This document shows positions 11,714 to 22,986 of a DNA stretch of 64,000 nucleotides, in pieces. The notes beneath the pieces were generated by a model. It searched no databases. It saw only the letters and a program-made list of their open reading frames with translations, and had not been told where the DNA came from. The DNA lies in the NCBI GenBank assembly GCA_033961575.1, contig CM066733.1:67144921-67208920 (forward strand), written 5' to 3'. The position numbers and the translations under genes were made by a program. The first letter of the stretch is position 1. Each line of letters begins with the position of its first letter. Source of the stretch: Aselliscus stoliczkanus (Eukaryota > Chordata > Mammalia > Chiroptera > Hipposideridae).

Positions 11714-11899
11714 CTCCAACATAGTTTGATATGGTCTCTTCAAGTTAAGGATGTGCCCATTTCCAATAGTTGGCAAAGGTCTGGGTCCTGGAAGAAAATG
11801 TCACTTAGAAACTTTAGTCATAAAGATTTTAATATTTAAAATAAAAATAAGCATCAGGATCAGAATTGAAAGTATGGCAGAAGAATCAAAGCCACTCAT
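11714..11899 (-). pseudogene. CYP2AC1: P450 pseudogene exon 1 with premature TGA
   Basis: 62 codons in frame from MSGFDSS through a hydrophobic anchor (about residues 8-26), then the proline hinge LPGPRPLPTIGN and QTMLE before the donor GTAAAA. Codon 33 is TGA (11801-11803), placed just before the hinge. The 0-phase junction joins exactly to LSQKYG of exon 2, as in other CYP2 genes. Confidence 0.85.
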
Positions 11900-14260
11900 T
11901 ATCTTTAAATGGAAATCATTATTAAAACAATAGAAATCTTTGTGATTACAGCCAAATAGAATCAGCAGCTTCCAATGCAAATCAGAAACATGAAGACATT
12001 GCTTATGATATTTCTCTAATCTACAGTCAACCATCTATTTTATAATTAAAATGAATTAAGCCCTACACTGTATGCTTGCTGTATTTGAGCTCTTTTTCCC
12101 CTTTCTCTTTTTGCAATTCTCACTTCAGATGTTTTATCCAATAAAACCTGGAGGGATGTTCTTTTCATGTAAAACATGGATCAGTCTTAAAATTTCGGAG
12201 AAATACAACATATTTAATCCTCAGTGTGAAATCTACACTTTCACAATACAATTAATTGCACTGCTTGCTATGATCTGTGTGTGGTTGATCAGGTAACAGT
12301 GTCACACCAAGGTTCTTTTCCCAGGAAAGCCTCATAAGAATCTCAGTGCCATGGAAAGAACACTGACTTTTAACTTAATGAGTGCCACATGCAGATCCTA
12401 GCAAGTTATTCAATCTCTTTGAGCTTTAGTTTCTTCATTTTAAACTGAGGAAAACTATAAGAATATGTAAATCATTGGATTATTGTGATGAGTTAAGAAT
12501 TAACAGATATATAGTTCATGACATCTACTTAAAATTGAATACCTGGCATTCCTAATTTTTTCTCACTCTTTCATCCACTGGCAAGCATTTTCATTTGTTT
12601 ATGCCCCATGTTCCCTTCTGTAAGTGTTCATTTTAAAAAATGTTTGTCACCAAATTTTCCACCTTTCTGTGCTACTGATTTTTAATCATGCATCCGTAAG
12701 ATAGCTCATTCTAGTTGACTTGCTCAAGAAAAAGATACTTATCTTTCCTTTTTTGTGTTTGAATGACTATAAATAAGGACCTAGGTTGGATCAAACTATC
12801 TTTAATTTTTCATCTTACTGGTAACAATATTTCCTTAAATTTTTACTAGTTGCCATCATATTATATACTTGCTTTTCAGTTTGCCATTTATTTTCTCCAA
12901 GGAATTTTAAATTGTTGAAAGCAAGTACTCATTTTTTCCCCACTATGGAATCCCCAATGTCTAGAACAGTGCCTGGCACTTAATTAAATTACTGAATAAA
13001 TGAAGGAATAAATGAATGAAGTCTTCTGAAGATTTTGTTTCTGGAGCGTCATTCAGTAACAAAGAATTGGGGGGAACCAAGTGACTATATGTAGCAAATT
13101 TTGTCATTTTATAGATAAGAAAATTAAGACCCAGAGAGTTCAGATTTTGTAAGAGTTATACACCTTCTTCCTACTAGAGCTGCAATTGGGACTTAAGTCT
13201 GCTCCTGTTGCAATGCTCCTTACACCACATGGCTTGATGCCATGATAGTAAATATTTTGTACACAGCTACTTGACTCCTCTGCTTGGCATGTTTGGATTG
13301 CCAAATCCCAGATAACTTTGTTTGGCAGGCACTAATGAAAACATTCCTGAGTCAAGCCTTGAATATTTGAATAGTCTAAAAGAGACAGCTGCCTGCATGA
13401 AACAGAGGGAAGTATTTTTTTTTTGCATGAAAAGTGAATGTTAGTTTCAGAGCCTTTTTTCAATGACATCCATAGGTAACGGCATTACCATTAAATAGGG
13501 GCGTTTTCTAAAACAAGGGTCAGAGGGAGGGAGAAAGAGAGTTCAATCAAACAAAATGGGGGTGTATCAGAAACTAAAATGACTTGTAGTTGATCCTTTC
13601 CAACTGTTACATAATGATAGGCACTATAATATATAATAATGTTACTGGACCCATATCCAGCATCGATTGCCGCCTGGAGCCCAAAAACTCGAGTAACAAG
13701 GGTTGGTGAGGAGAAAAGTGTTCTTGATTTTAGATGCTGACAGCTAGGGAAATGGCAGATTAATGTCCAGAAAAAAACCACCTTCCCTGAACTAAGAATA
13801 ATCAGGAGGTTTTACAGTCAGGCAGACAGGTGGGGAAAAGATAAAAGAAAGGTGGGAGTTGGTCATATAAGTTTCAGGGCTGACAGTTGAGAAATCGCCG
13901 CCCCCCTGGGGCCTGAGCTGCTTCCTAATGTTATGTAGATCAGTAGCCATGGCTGGAGTGTTTTATGCGTCATCAGCAAAACTGCAGGGGAATTGCAACC
14001 ATGTATCTTGGTGTCCAGGCACCTGAGAATTGAGAAATTGTTCTTCCTATGTTAGTGCTCTGCTGATTATTTAGATCAGCAAGGTCTGTATAGTCTTAAG
14101 AAAGGGAACAAAGCATAGTGATTACATCTAGCAGTGAGGGGAAAACAAAGAGAAAACAGCTGAGTATCAGGTGCCTAAATAGTGAGCTATGAGGTGAATC
14201 AAATTGCAAACTAGCTAAGTGTAACTACATCGTTGATTCCCTGAGTTTCACCCTTACAAT
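11900..14260. other. intergenic, mostly unassigned
   Basis: Lies 5' of the P450 pseudogene. MIR-like pieces are at 12370-12480 and 13100-13200, and an L2-like tail at 12935-13020 (CTAGAACAGTGCCTGGCAC). Sequence at 13480-14200 looks like a dispersed repeat but I could not assign it. No gene was seen. Confidence 0.5.
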
Positions 14261-14269
14261 AATAGATCC

Positions 14270-14360
14270 CAATGATGTTATTATTATCCCAATATTACAA
14301 ATGAGGAAACCGAGGCCTTAAAGTATGCCCAAGGTCACGTAGTTGGTAAGTAAAGAGAAC
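14270..14360 (+). mobile_element. MIR-like SINE fragment
   Basis: ACAAATGAGGAAACCGAGGC followed by CCCAAGGTCACGTAG is the MIR core. Confidence 0.7.
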
Positions 14361-14797
14361 TCAAGTTTCCCTGATTTTAAAACTCTTAATCTCTGTGACA
14401 TATGGCCACTTCCCAATGTTGGTGATTCACACACACACATCTGGCTCTGATTAATATAGAGCCTGGAGATTGATTATAGCTAACTAACAATAAAAAAATA
14501 TAATCAGAAATGGTTCTTGATTGTACTGCTTCTGAGTGTGTAAAGAAAATTGCTGGATATACTCACCTTTATCTTCTGGGATCTGAGTTAAGAAAATGGG
14601 ATTTTTTGTATACTTCTGTTAATTATTAAGAGAGGGTTTATGAAATTTCTGACCGTAATTGTGGATTTACCACTATCCCTTTGCAGTTCTATACATTTTT
14701 GCTTCATATATTTTGAAGCTTTGTTGTTCAGGTAATAAATATTTAAGATTGTTATGTCCTCTTGATTAACCAGTGCTTGTTTCTTTTTTTTATTTTT

Positions 14798-14931
14798 TAG
14801 CTGAGCCATCCTGCCACCTGTTGGCAATTTAGCTGCAGCTCAGCTCGGGCTGGGCATCGAATTGCTGTTGCTCAGAGCTCAGCTCACATTCTTGAGCGAG
14901 CTCTTAACCAACTGAGCCATTCGACCAACCC
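14798..14931 (-). mobile_element. tRNA-derived SINE, type B
   Basis: Reverse-oriented copy of the 4141-4295 family, with a poly(T) leader and an ending near TCGACCAACCC. A 9-bp target duplication GATTAACCA occurs at 14764-14772 and 14934-14942. Confidence 0.92.
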
Positions 14932-15876
14932 TAGATTAACCATTTTATTATTATGAGATTACCTCATTACCCCTGCTTATATTTTTTTATCTTAAATTTA
15001 CCTTGTCCAATATTAATATAACTCACAGCTTTCTTATGACTATGTTATTATGGTATATCTTTTCATTATCCTTTTGCTTTAAGCCTATTCTTTTCTTTAT
15101 ATTTAAAATGTATTCCTTAAAGGCAGATGTAATTGGGTCTTATATTGTTTATTTAATCTGACAATCTCTGTCTTTTAATTTGAGTGCTTAGATCATTTAT
15201 ATTTGATGTGATATGGTTATTTGTTTTACCTCATCTATTCTTTGCTCTCTTTTTCTTGTTTTTCTGCCTTGTTTTGGATTGAGTATCTTTATTTTTTTAA
15301 ATAAATTGATTTTATCTTCCATGCCAGCTTATTAGCTATGATTTTATTTTGCTATTTTAGCAGTTGCTTTAGGGTTCTAGTATACACCTTTAATTGATTA
15401 CAGTTTATCTTCTGGTGATATTATACCACTTCTTTATAGTACAAAAACTTATAATAGTATATTTCTATTTCTTTCTTTCTGATCTTTATGCTATTTACCT
15501 CATACATTTTACTTTATATAATGTTATAAACTCTAGGGTACATTATTTTCTTGTTTTAACAGTCAGTTATCTTTTAAAGAATTTAAATAGTAAGAAATTA
15601 AAAAAAAAATTATATAGACACCCAAATAGTTACCATTCCCAATGCTCTTCATTTCTTTGTGTATTATATTTCCATTTAGTATAATTTTTTTTTTTCTGCC
15701 TGAAAGACTTTCCTCATAGTGAGGTTTTCTGGTGATGAATTCTTTCATCTTTTATGTCTCCAATGCCTTTATTTCTCTTCTATCTTGGTTTGAAAAATTT
15801 TCACCGGTATTAAATTCTAGATTGGCAGGGGGGGTTTTTTTTGTTTTTGTTTTTCTTTGTTTTGTTTTGTTTTTTA

Positions 15877-15959
15877 AGAGGGCAGTGTCACTGGCCCTCA
15901 TATGTCAGGCCGCTGGCATCCCAAGCCAGCTCTTAACCACTGTGCCACTCGGCCAGCCC
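15877..15959 (-). mobile_element. tRNA-derived SINE, type A (short, internally deleted)
   Basis: Reverse of the head GGGCTGGCCGAGTGGCACAG through to GAGGGCCAGTGACACTGCCC. About 12-15 bases around the B box are missing. Target duplication AGATTGGCAG occurs at 15819-15828 and 15961-15970, inside the old L1. Confidence 0.92.
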
Positions 15960-16306
15960 AAGATTGGCAGTTTTTAATTTCAGTACTTTAAAGATGTTGC
16001 TTCATTGTCTTCTTGACTACATTGTTTCTGATGAGAAATCTATTGTCATCCTTATGCTTGTTCCTTTGTACATAGGGCATATTTCCTATGGCTGATTTTA
16101 AGATTTTTCCCTTTATCACTTTTTCTGAGCAATTTGGTTATCATGTGCCTTGGTAGAGTTTTCTTCATGTTTCTTGTCCTTGGGGTTAATTGAATTTCTT
16201 GGTGCTATGGACTTATAATTTTCATCAATTTTGTAAAATTTTTAGCCATTTTTTTTTTCTGTTTCTTCCTCACTTAGGGGACTCAAATTACATGATTCCC
16301 TCATGT

Positions 16307-16340
16307 AATAACTCCTCAAAAATTCTTTTGAGGAGTTATT
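16307..16340. repeat. perfect 15-bp inverted repeat, 4-nt loop
   Basis: AATAACTCCTCAAAA (16307-16321), loop ATTC, then its exact reverse complement (16326-16340). It lies within the ancient L1. Confidence 0.95.
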
Positions 16341-16619
16341 TTCCTGGCCCCAGGTAGTTTTTTCATATGCATACACTAATTAGTACTTTGCGTAACATTC
16401 ATGGGACCCCATGTAGAACACAAGGGCTCTCTTTCTGTGTAGCTCTCTCTGGTATACTCAGGCTGTATTGCCTTTTTGGACTCCCAGCAGTACATTCTCA
16501 AATGAGGAGATTTCTGGACTTCCCCTCACTCCTCCTCCCTGTTCTACACTTGGAAACTCTCTCAAGGCCGTAAACTGGGGCTATCGTAGGGTTGACCTCA
16601 TTTGTTTTCCACCTTCCAG

Positions 16620-19010
16620 GGATAACTGTTTTGTTGCCTGATGTTGATTGTCTTGTCATATATTCCCCACCCCCTTTTTTTTCCTTGTATGTTTGGTTCA
16701 GGTGGTGGTGGTGGAGTAAATTTGGCCTCTATTAATACATATTTGCCAGAAGTGGAAGTTGAAAGATCTCTGAAATATACTATTAAATGAAAATATGAAT
16801 ATAGGCAAAGAATGTGAATAGTATGATTTTGATTGCACAAAGGAAAATGAACATATTTGTTTGTTTATGTATCAACTTTTGAAGAGTCTAATTAACCGGT
16901 CAATAGTAGCAACATCTATTAAGAAGAACACGATATCTGGGTGGTGGTTAAGAAAATGGAAGCTATCACTTGTTATTTAAGAAAATATTTGGCATTTTAG
17001 ATTTTTTTGCTATATACTTGTCATATATGTGTATTATTTTTATAATTTTAGAAAAAGTTATAAATTTTAAAAATCTGTTGCAGAGTTAAGGAAGCCAGGG
17101 TGGAAACTTCTTAGTTTTTTTTATTTTTTTATTTCAGAATGAATTAGGACTGGTCCTATGCTTTCAAGTTGCAAGTTGTTGGGGCATAGAGGGTCAACCC
17201 TTAAGAAAGATAATTTGATAACATGCTTTATTATTATTATTATTATTATTGTTACTGAGAGTTTACCATGCATCTGTCCTATTATAAGTACTTAAGTATA
17301 TGTGTAGAATAAACAATAAGCCTATGAGAATAAGTATTTCTATGACCATCTTTGATGATAAAACTGAGATAAAAATAAATATAAAGATCCAAGTGTATAT
17401 AACAAGTAAGAGATAGAGGGATCTAAATCTAGGCAGCCTGGCTCCAGAATCCACATTTTAGTCACACTATGTTACTCCTGTCATAATTGTTTAAACATCG
17501 TTCCCAACATTTAAAACTATGCCATAGTACTAACTATTATGCAAGTCGGATTATAGACTTAAAGCCTAGTTATCTGTCTGTGATTTGTTCTGAGCATTTT
17601 GATTTTGTAATCTTGAGTCATCTACAGGCTTAGATTTTTGTTTACTTACACAGGCTTCCATGGCATTAGAACCACCTTGGTCTAATGGCTTCTTTGTTTA
17701 ATTAATATAACATATTTTACCTGATTATTTTTGCCATGTTTTTCCTTAGTGTAAATTTTAACCTAATTTCACCTTAGTAAGTGTAACCCAAAATGTATAT
17801 AGGCTCAACATTCAATAGAGTTTGCCAAATAAAAAACAAACCTGGATTTCGAAAGCAGAGACATAATCTAAAAGGATTATTGCAAGGGAGGGAAAGGGAC
17901 TGTTGAGGTAGGGGGAAGGCTATGATTATAATAAGATCTGCGAGTATATTAAGACTATAAAAAGGAGTAAGCAAGACCAGAAACAGTAGGGTGTGTGAAG
18001 GTGGGATAAAAGGGTAGCATGCTGGGATAATAACTGAGGGAATATTTACCCTGAGACCAGCCTATTTTCAGGAGTGGTTGTATGCTGGCTGATGCTGGAG
18101 GTGGACCAAAGTTCAGGGTCCTGGAGAAAGGAGAGAAGCTTAACTGGGCTACCAAGAATTTGGTTTGAGTTGTCAGGTACAATAAGGAGTTAAGGTAATA
18201 ATTTATGAGGCAAAAAATAGTGTAGGGGAGGGAAAAACATCCCCTCTTTTCCCTCTTAATTCTTCTGGCTGGTCTAATAATCAAATTGACATGGGACAGA
18301 ATAACAGGAGGGAAATAAGCAAATTTATCATGTATGTACATATGAGGGCTCTGTAAGAATATGGCATCTGAGGACAAATCCGACAGTTGAGGCTCATGTG
18401 CCATCTTGAGCTAAGGAGAAAGGCAGGTGATGGTTTGGAGTTCAAAGGGAAGTTGTAGGCAATTCACAGGTAGATTAGGAGGAGCAAACATTTGGTGAGC
18501 AAATTCTTTCTGGGCCACCCAGAAACAGTGGACACAGAAGGGAGTGTGACAAACAGACTTTGCTAGATCCCTCTCTGTCTGTTACACTTAATTCTTATTA
18601 GGCTAAGGTGATCTCCCTTCCTGGAGCAGATTTATCTATCCGAATTCTTTTAGACAGATAAGGGGGAGGCAAAAAGCTCCTCTTGAGTCTTTTGTTTCTT
18701 AAAAATAACCAGCTTAAAATAATCAGTATTGTTTTCTGGAACATAGAAGGGTGGAGTTGCTTTAACTTTTGTTCTTTCCAGTACCACAGAATTCAGGTAA
18801 ATTCAAGATTGTTAAATCCCTGTTATCTAATGATTGGCATGTTATTTAAAAACTTGTTTAAAACTAGAAAGAGGGCATTAGAAAATAAAGACCCACACAT
18901 ATGCATTTATTCACCAACCTCTTATTGTAAGACCAAGGGCTTTCCTTTGTGTCTGCTGATTAAAACTTCCTATCTTCTTCCTGGCATAAACTATACAAAA
19001 AGTACTTTGT
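16620..19010. other. intergenic, unassigned; (TTA)n at 17227-17250
   Basis: No gene is recognisable. A pure (TTA)n tract is at 17227-17250. Sequence at 18230-18690 has the feel of an old LTR but I could not place it. The longest frame (17955-18404, minus) shows no domain or codon bias. Confidence 0.5.
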
Positions 19011-19027
19011 TTAAAATGTTCAGCTTT

Positions 19028-19136
19028 GGGCCATTGAGTGGCGCGTTGGTTAAGATCTGGCTTGGGAAGCCAGTGGCCCTGGTTCAGATCCCACATATGA
19101 GGGTCAGTGACACTGCCCTCTAAAAAAAAAGAAAAA
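19028..19136 (+). mobile_element. tRNA-derived SINE, type A
   Basis: A head with A-box region GAGTGGCGCGTTGGTTAAG and B-box region GGTTCAGATCCC, then GACACTGCCCTC and an A-rich tail. A perfect 14-bp target duplication AAATGTTCAGCTTT is at 19014-19027 and 19137-19150. Confidence 0.95.
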
Positions 19137-19329
19137 AAATGTTCAGCTTTAGGTTCTTTAAATAACATAAAGAAACTTGACAAACAATCTGAATGAAGAG
19201 TCTTTCTAGATTTTTATGTTCTTTACTTTATAGTCTTTATTATTGTCTGGTTTATACCAACCACAAAAGCAATTCGTTTGTTTTCCTTTTTATTGTTGTC
19301 GTTTTTGCAACTTGTCTTTATAATCTTTC

Positions 19330-19611
19330 TAATACATCCAACATAAAATTACCACTTTCATTAAACGTACTTATAAAACATAAGTGAGGGGCCGGCTGAG
19401 TGGCACAGTGGTAAAGCTCTGGCTTTACCTCATATTTGGTCCCAAATATGAGGGCCAGTGACACTGCCCTCAAAAAACAAAAAACAAAAAAAACAAAAAC
19501 CAAACATAAGTGAGTATTGAATTGGATGTTTTAGAAAGGCTCCATATAGGCCACTTACTAAAGTTATATCATTCAAACAATTATTAAGTAAATTGATAAC
19601 ATATAATTGTT
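19330..19611. repeat. upstream copy of a local duplication
   Basis: Aligns with 20150-20312: ACTTATAAAACATAAGTGAG, then ATTGAATTGGATGTTTTAG, and ending ACATATAATTGTTTGA in both. A SINE (19389-19501) interrupts this copy only. The copies differ at perhaps one base in six. Confidence 0.75.
19389..19501 (+). mobile_element. tRNA-derived SINE, type A (deleted form)
   Basis: Head GGGGCCGGCTGAGTGGCACA, with a rearranged middle, then GAGGGCCAGTGACACTGCCC and an A/C tail. A 13-bp target duplication AAACATAAGTGAG is at 19376-19388 and 19502-19514. Confidence 0.93.
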
Positions 19612-20124
19612 TGAAGTCCGGCCTTTGCTTGCTCTTAGCTGCTGGGAGGTAATTTCTAAGCCCTTGGAATTTCCCAATTAATAGAAGTATATTTGTTTAC
19701 TTGGGGACCTTGGACCACCTAGACAGTCTATGCTAACAGTGTGATTTATGGTGTGGGCTTGGGCCATGTGGTGATAGCTCAGTGTCTGGAGGAAGGATAG
19801 AGACTAAGGTCAACCATGTAGATGGAAGCCATGTCTATATGACCAAGTCAGAATAAAAACTCTGGAAACCGCACGATTTTCCTCATTGGCAGTATTTCAT
19901 GTATGTTGCCACACAACCATTGCTAGTTGTAAGCTTTGTTCACTTGACTCCACTATGAGAGAACAACTGGAAGATAGTATCCAGAACTTTCCTAGACCCT
20001 GTCCTATGCGCTTCTTCTCTTGCTTGATTTTAATCTTTATCCTTTTGCAATAATAAATTGAAACCATGTGCATAATGGCTTCTCTGAATTCTGCGAGTCT
20101 TCCAACAAGTTATTGAGCCTAACA
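19612..20124 (+). mobile_element. ERVL-like solo LTR
   Basis: Starts TGAAGTCCGGCC and ends near GAGCCTAACA (TG...CA). It has AATAAA signals and a 3' end (CTCTGAATTCTGCGAGTC) typical of mammalian ERVL-type LTRs. No internal viral genes are present. Confidence 0.7.
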
Positions 20125-20149
20125 GTAGTCTTGACTTTGTACTGTATAA

Positions 20150-20312
20150 TAAATTCAATATAGACATTACCATGCATAGTAAGTATACTTATAACACACA
20201 AAGGAGTATTAAATTGAATTTGGTGTTTTAGAAAGTCTCCATACTGTCAAGGTGCTGAAATTGTAGCATTCAAGCAATTATTAAGAAATCTGGTAACATA
20301 TAATTGTTTGAA
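20150..20312. repeat. downstream copy of the local duplication
   Basis: Pairs with 19330-19611 and lies right after the LTR. It shares GTTTTAGAAAG, TCCATA, CAATTATTAAG and ACATATAATTGTTTGA in order. Confidence 0.75.
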
Positions 20313-20393
20313 TAATATGATTACAGTAATAGACTAGATAGTTTGCTTAATTCCATGAGTTGAGTAAAGTGGATATCAGTAAAAAGCACTTTT

Positions 20394-20496
20394 GGGCCAG
20401 CTGAGTAGCGCAGTGGTTGAGAGCTGGCTTGGTACACTAGTGGCCCTGGTTCGGATCCCACATATGAGGGCCAGTGACACTGCCTTCTTAAAAAAT
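20394..20496 (+). mobile_element. tRNA-derived SINE, type A
   Basis: GGGCCAGCTGAGTAGCGCAG through GGTTCGGATCCCACATATG and GACACTGCC, with a short A-rich tail. Confidence 0.92.
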
Positions 20497-20499
20497 TTA

Positions 20500-22000
20500 A
20501 CATGTGTTGGATAAGGAAATGATGAGAGGTCTGCTTTTGCTCACTTCAGAGACATGCATATTTAGCTAATCATTGTGTGTGATACAATATTTTAAAGGGA
20601 TCTTTTATGCAGGACATTTTGAAGATATAAAAAGAGCTTGTTCAGAATGACTGAATCTATAAACCATAATATACACTATTTATAATTTACAGGCACATTT
20701 ATAGCCAATAAACCCAAAAAGATGTAGTGTGAGATCTGATATAAATTCTCATTTCTAGCTCAATAAAGAAGTGGTGATAATCATTAAACAGTGTTTCTAA
20801 GAAAATAGTTTTTAATTAAACTAGTCTCATCTTACACATACATACATTTTGCTTTAAGATAGTTTGCCCTGAGATTTTTAACTTTGCCTAGCATTCATTC
20901 AAAGAATAAATGGAGAGGTTTTCATCAATTTGTTTATATATGTTTTGTCTTTCTCTACTATGAACTAACTTCTCGCTAACTGTTTTGTTGATGAAGATTG
21001 GAAATGATAGATAGCATCATAATGTAGCTCACTGCTTATGTGGTCTGGTGCCCGGTTCCCTGCTCTCCCTCTTGGATTGCATTTTTCCCTGTAAGAGGAG
21101 TGTGTTCCATATATCATCATCATGGACATGTAAAACTCATTTTGGACCAAAAAGTCATTTTATGTTTGAAATCAAAAATAAAATGAATTTTTCTTTATGT
21201 ATAGCACACTAAACATTCACCACATATTGAAGAAGCAGCTTATGAAGTGACATTTTTCAATCAGGTCATGCTCCATTTTGGATCTATTACACTAGAAATT
21301 TTGGAGAAGGAAAGCTGGTAATTAGTCCTGGCTCAGTAGCGATGTAGTCCCTGGCTCCTTCCATAAGATGAAAAAGCCATTCCAAAATAGAATAGAGCTA
21401 ATTTCACAGTGCAAGTCTAAAAGATAGAGTTATCAGGTCACTTTTGATTTTCATTTTTTCTGACGAAAATTGCAGCTCTTTCTCTTTTTTATCCCCTTTC
21501 AATTGTTATTCATTTCATGAACAATTCGGTTCTATAGCCACAGGCAGGCAAAACAAGGCAGACAGCCACACCTGGTAGTGAGGGTGATACAATGGTTCAG
21601 ATACAAAAATGTTGTTAGAGCCTGAACTGTGTAAGGAAGGTGACCATGGAAGAGAACTGCTTACTGAGGAGAGTAAAAGCCAAAAAAAGCGATGAGAGTG
21701 ACCACATGGAAAAGTGGTCTGGTGTGGGTTGTCATAGCTCAGTGCAGGGGTGAAGTGGCATCCATGCAGAAGGACCCTAGTAATAGAGTGTGGGTGATGA
21801 GGAGACCACCTGCATGGAGCATGAGGCAGTGATAGTCTTGGGAGATGTTGGCTACCTACAGGAACTTGATCCATGAAGTACGTACATTAAGAATAATAGG
21901 AGCCAGGTTTATCACTGTTGGAGGGAGGCTTCAGATTTAGAAAACGAGAAAATTAGAGTGAATTCTGGAGTGCTGGATTAGAATTAGAGATGTTTGCGCG
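20500..22000. other. intergenic, nothing recognised
   Basis: AT-rich at first, then more balanced around 21540-21870. The minus-strand frame at 21515-21874 is rich in H, P and S with no known motif. I see no gene. Confidence 0.5.
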
Positions 22001-22024
22001 AACTTATACATTTTTTTTTTTTTT

Positions 22025-22117
22025 GAGGGCAGTGTCACTGGCCCTCATATGTGGGACCAAACCGGGACCGCCGGCTTCCCAAGCCAGTGCTTAACCACCA
22101 CGCCACTTGGCCGGCAT
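22025..22117 (-). mobile_element. tRNA-derived SINE, type A
   Basis: Reverse-oriented, with a poly(T) leader, then GAGGGCAGTGTCACTGGCCC, ending TTGGCCGGC. Target duplication GAACTTAT is at 22000-22007 and 22118-22125. Confidence 0.93.
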
Positions 22118-22769
22118 GAACTTATTATACTTTTGAATAGAGTCAGTTCTGCTTTAATATAACATACACATTCCTAAAAACTATGATATCATGCAAAATC
22201 ACAATGAAACCACAGAGCTTATGAGAAGTGAAGTTAAAGCCAATATTTCATGAGCGATACATGAAAAAGAAAGGTTAGAAAATAATAAAAATGATAGCAC
22301 AGTTTATAACATGTTCAATGAGTAAGAAATACATAAATACCATAGTCAATGTGGCACTTTACCTTGAAAAGGACCAGAAGTTAGCTTGTGGAAGTAGGCA
22401 TCAGAAGGATTGCAGCATCTGCATTATTGTGAAGTGGTGGAGGAAAGGTATTTGTAATCAGAAAGAAAGTTGTAATAACACATGAGATGGGTGTGGCTCA
22501 TAGCCCTTGAAGTGAACTGCAGTAGATGGTAGATATTGGAAGTGTGTGTGTGCATGTGCACATGCACATGTGTGAGTTTTGTGTAGAAGGCTTGGTTCAA
22601 CTTTGTGCAATTTTCTGTGTTCATATTGTGTTTTGCCAGTGAAATCATGCTTCAGCAAGCACAAAATTTGTGCTATGCTCAAATTGTTACTTAATATGTC
22701 AATTGTATTGAAACAAATGCACATTTTCAAACAAGTGTTAAAGCAGAACTCATTGTATATAGAAATATA

Positions 22770-22986
22770 CCGGATGTGCCAAAAAGATGTATACAAGTGG
22801 ACACTTTGGTCAACGTTGCTCAAGCAGTAGTTTGCCGTAATCAGAAGTGTCACCACTTTGAGCACCTCTTGTAATTACAGAAATCAAACGTGACTTGTAT
22901 TCATCTTTTGTTATCATATATATTGAGTATTACAACTTTAATACAGTTTTCCTTTCTTAAAATGTACATACATTTTTGGCATCCTC
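22770..22986. mobile_element. mariner-like MITE, about 217 bp
   Basis: Imperfect terminal inverted repeats: CCGGATGTGCCAAAAAGATG at the left pairs with ATACATTTTTGGCATCCTC at the right. The dinucleotide TA lies at both ends (22768-22769 and 22987-22988). No transposase frame is present. Confidence 0.75.

Larger units (their letters stand above)
341..11899 (-). pseudogene. CYP2AC1: CYP2-family P450 pseudogene, probably CYP2AC1
   Basis: Remnant of a microsomal cytochrome P450 of family 2. Exons found: 1 (11714-11899), 2 (9964-10126), probable 3 (about 9215-9335), 4 (3182-3344), 5 (about 1703-1873), 6 (911-1052) and 7 (341-525). The heme-binding exon 9 and exon 8 would lie beyond the left edge. 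Exon lengths (186, 163, -, 163, about 171, 142, 185) follow the CYP2 pattern of 163/150/161/177/142/188 for exons 2-7. Disablements: TGA at 11801-11803, TGA at 464-466, a net +2 frame shift in exon 4, and stops and frame shifts in exon 5. The symbol is inferred from position: the human relative CYP2AC1P lies near RHAG at 6p12.3. The family call is firm; the subfamily is less so. Confidence 0.85.
14950..16610 (-). mobile_element. ancient LINE-1 fragment
   Basis: Reads as antisense L1 (for example CTGACAATCTCTGTCTTTTA, then GATCATTTATATTTGATGTG, later TGATGAGAAATCTATTGTCA). No open frame is preserved. It is interrupted by the SINE at 15877-15959. Confidence 0.75.

Noticed and set aside
13491..13781. 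96-codon frame, minus strand, in a possible old repeat
   Set aside because: No recognisable domain. The DNA looks like an unassigned LTR or other repeat.
15563..15748. Short frames across 15394-15977
   Set aside because: They arise in antisense ancient L1 and in an inserted SINE.
17955..18404. 149-codon open frame, minus strand
   Set aside because: No known motif or splice context, and a low-complexity start. It sits in probable old repeat DNA.
19028..19100. Possible tRNA genes at the SINE heads
   Set aside because: A- and B-box-like sequences are present, but there is no proper cloverleaf. Copies recur with poly(A) tails and target duplications, so they are SINEs.
18683..19123. 146-codon open frame, plus strand
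   Set aside because: It runs into a SINE, which supplies its C-terminal end. No homology was recognised.
21515..21874. 119-codon H/P/S-rich frame, minus strand
   Set aside because: No motif, no exon structure, and single frame only. It could be chance in balanced-composition DNA.
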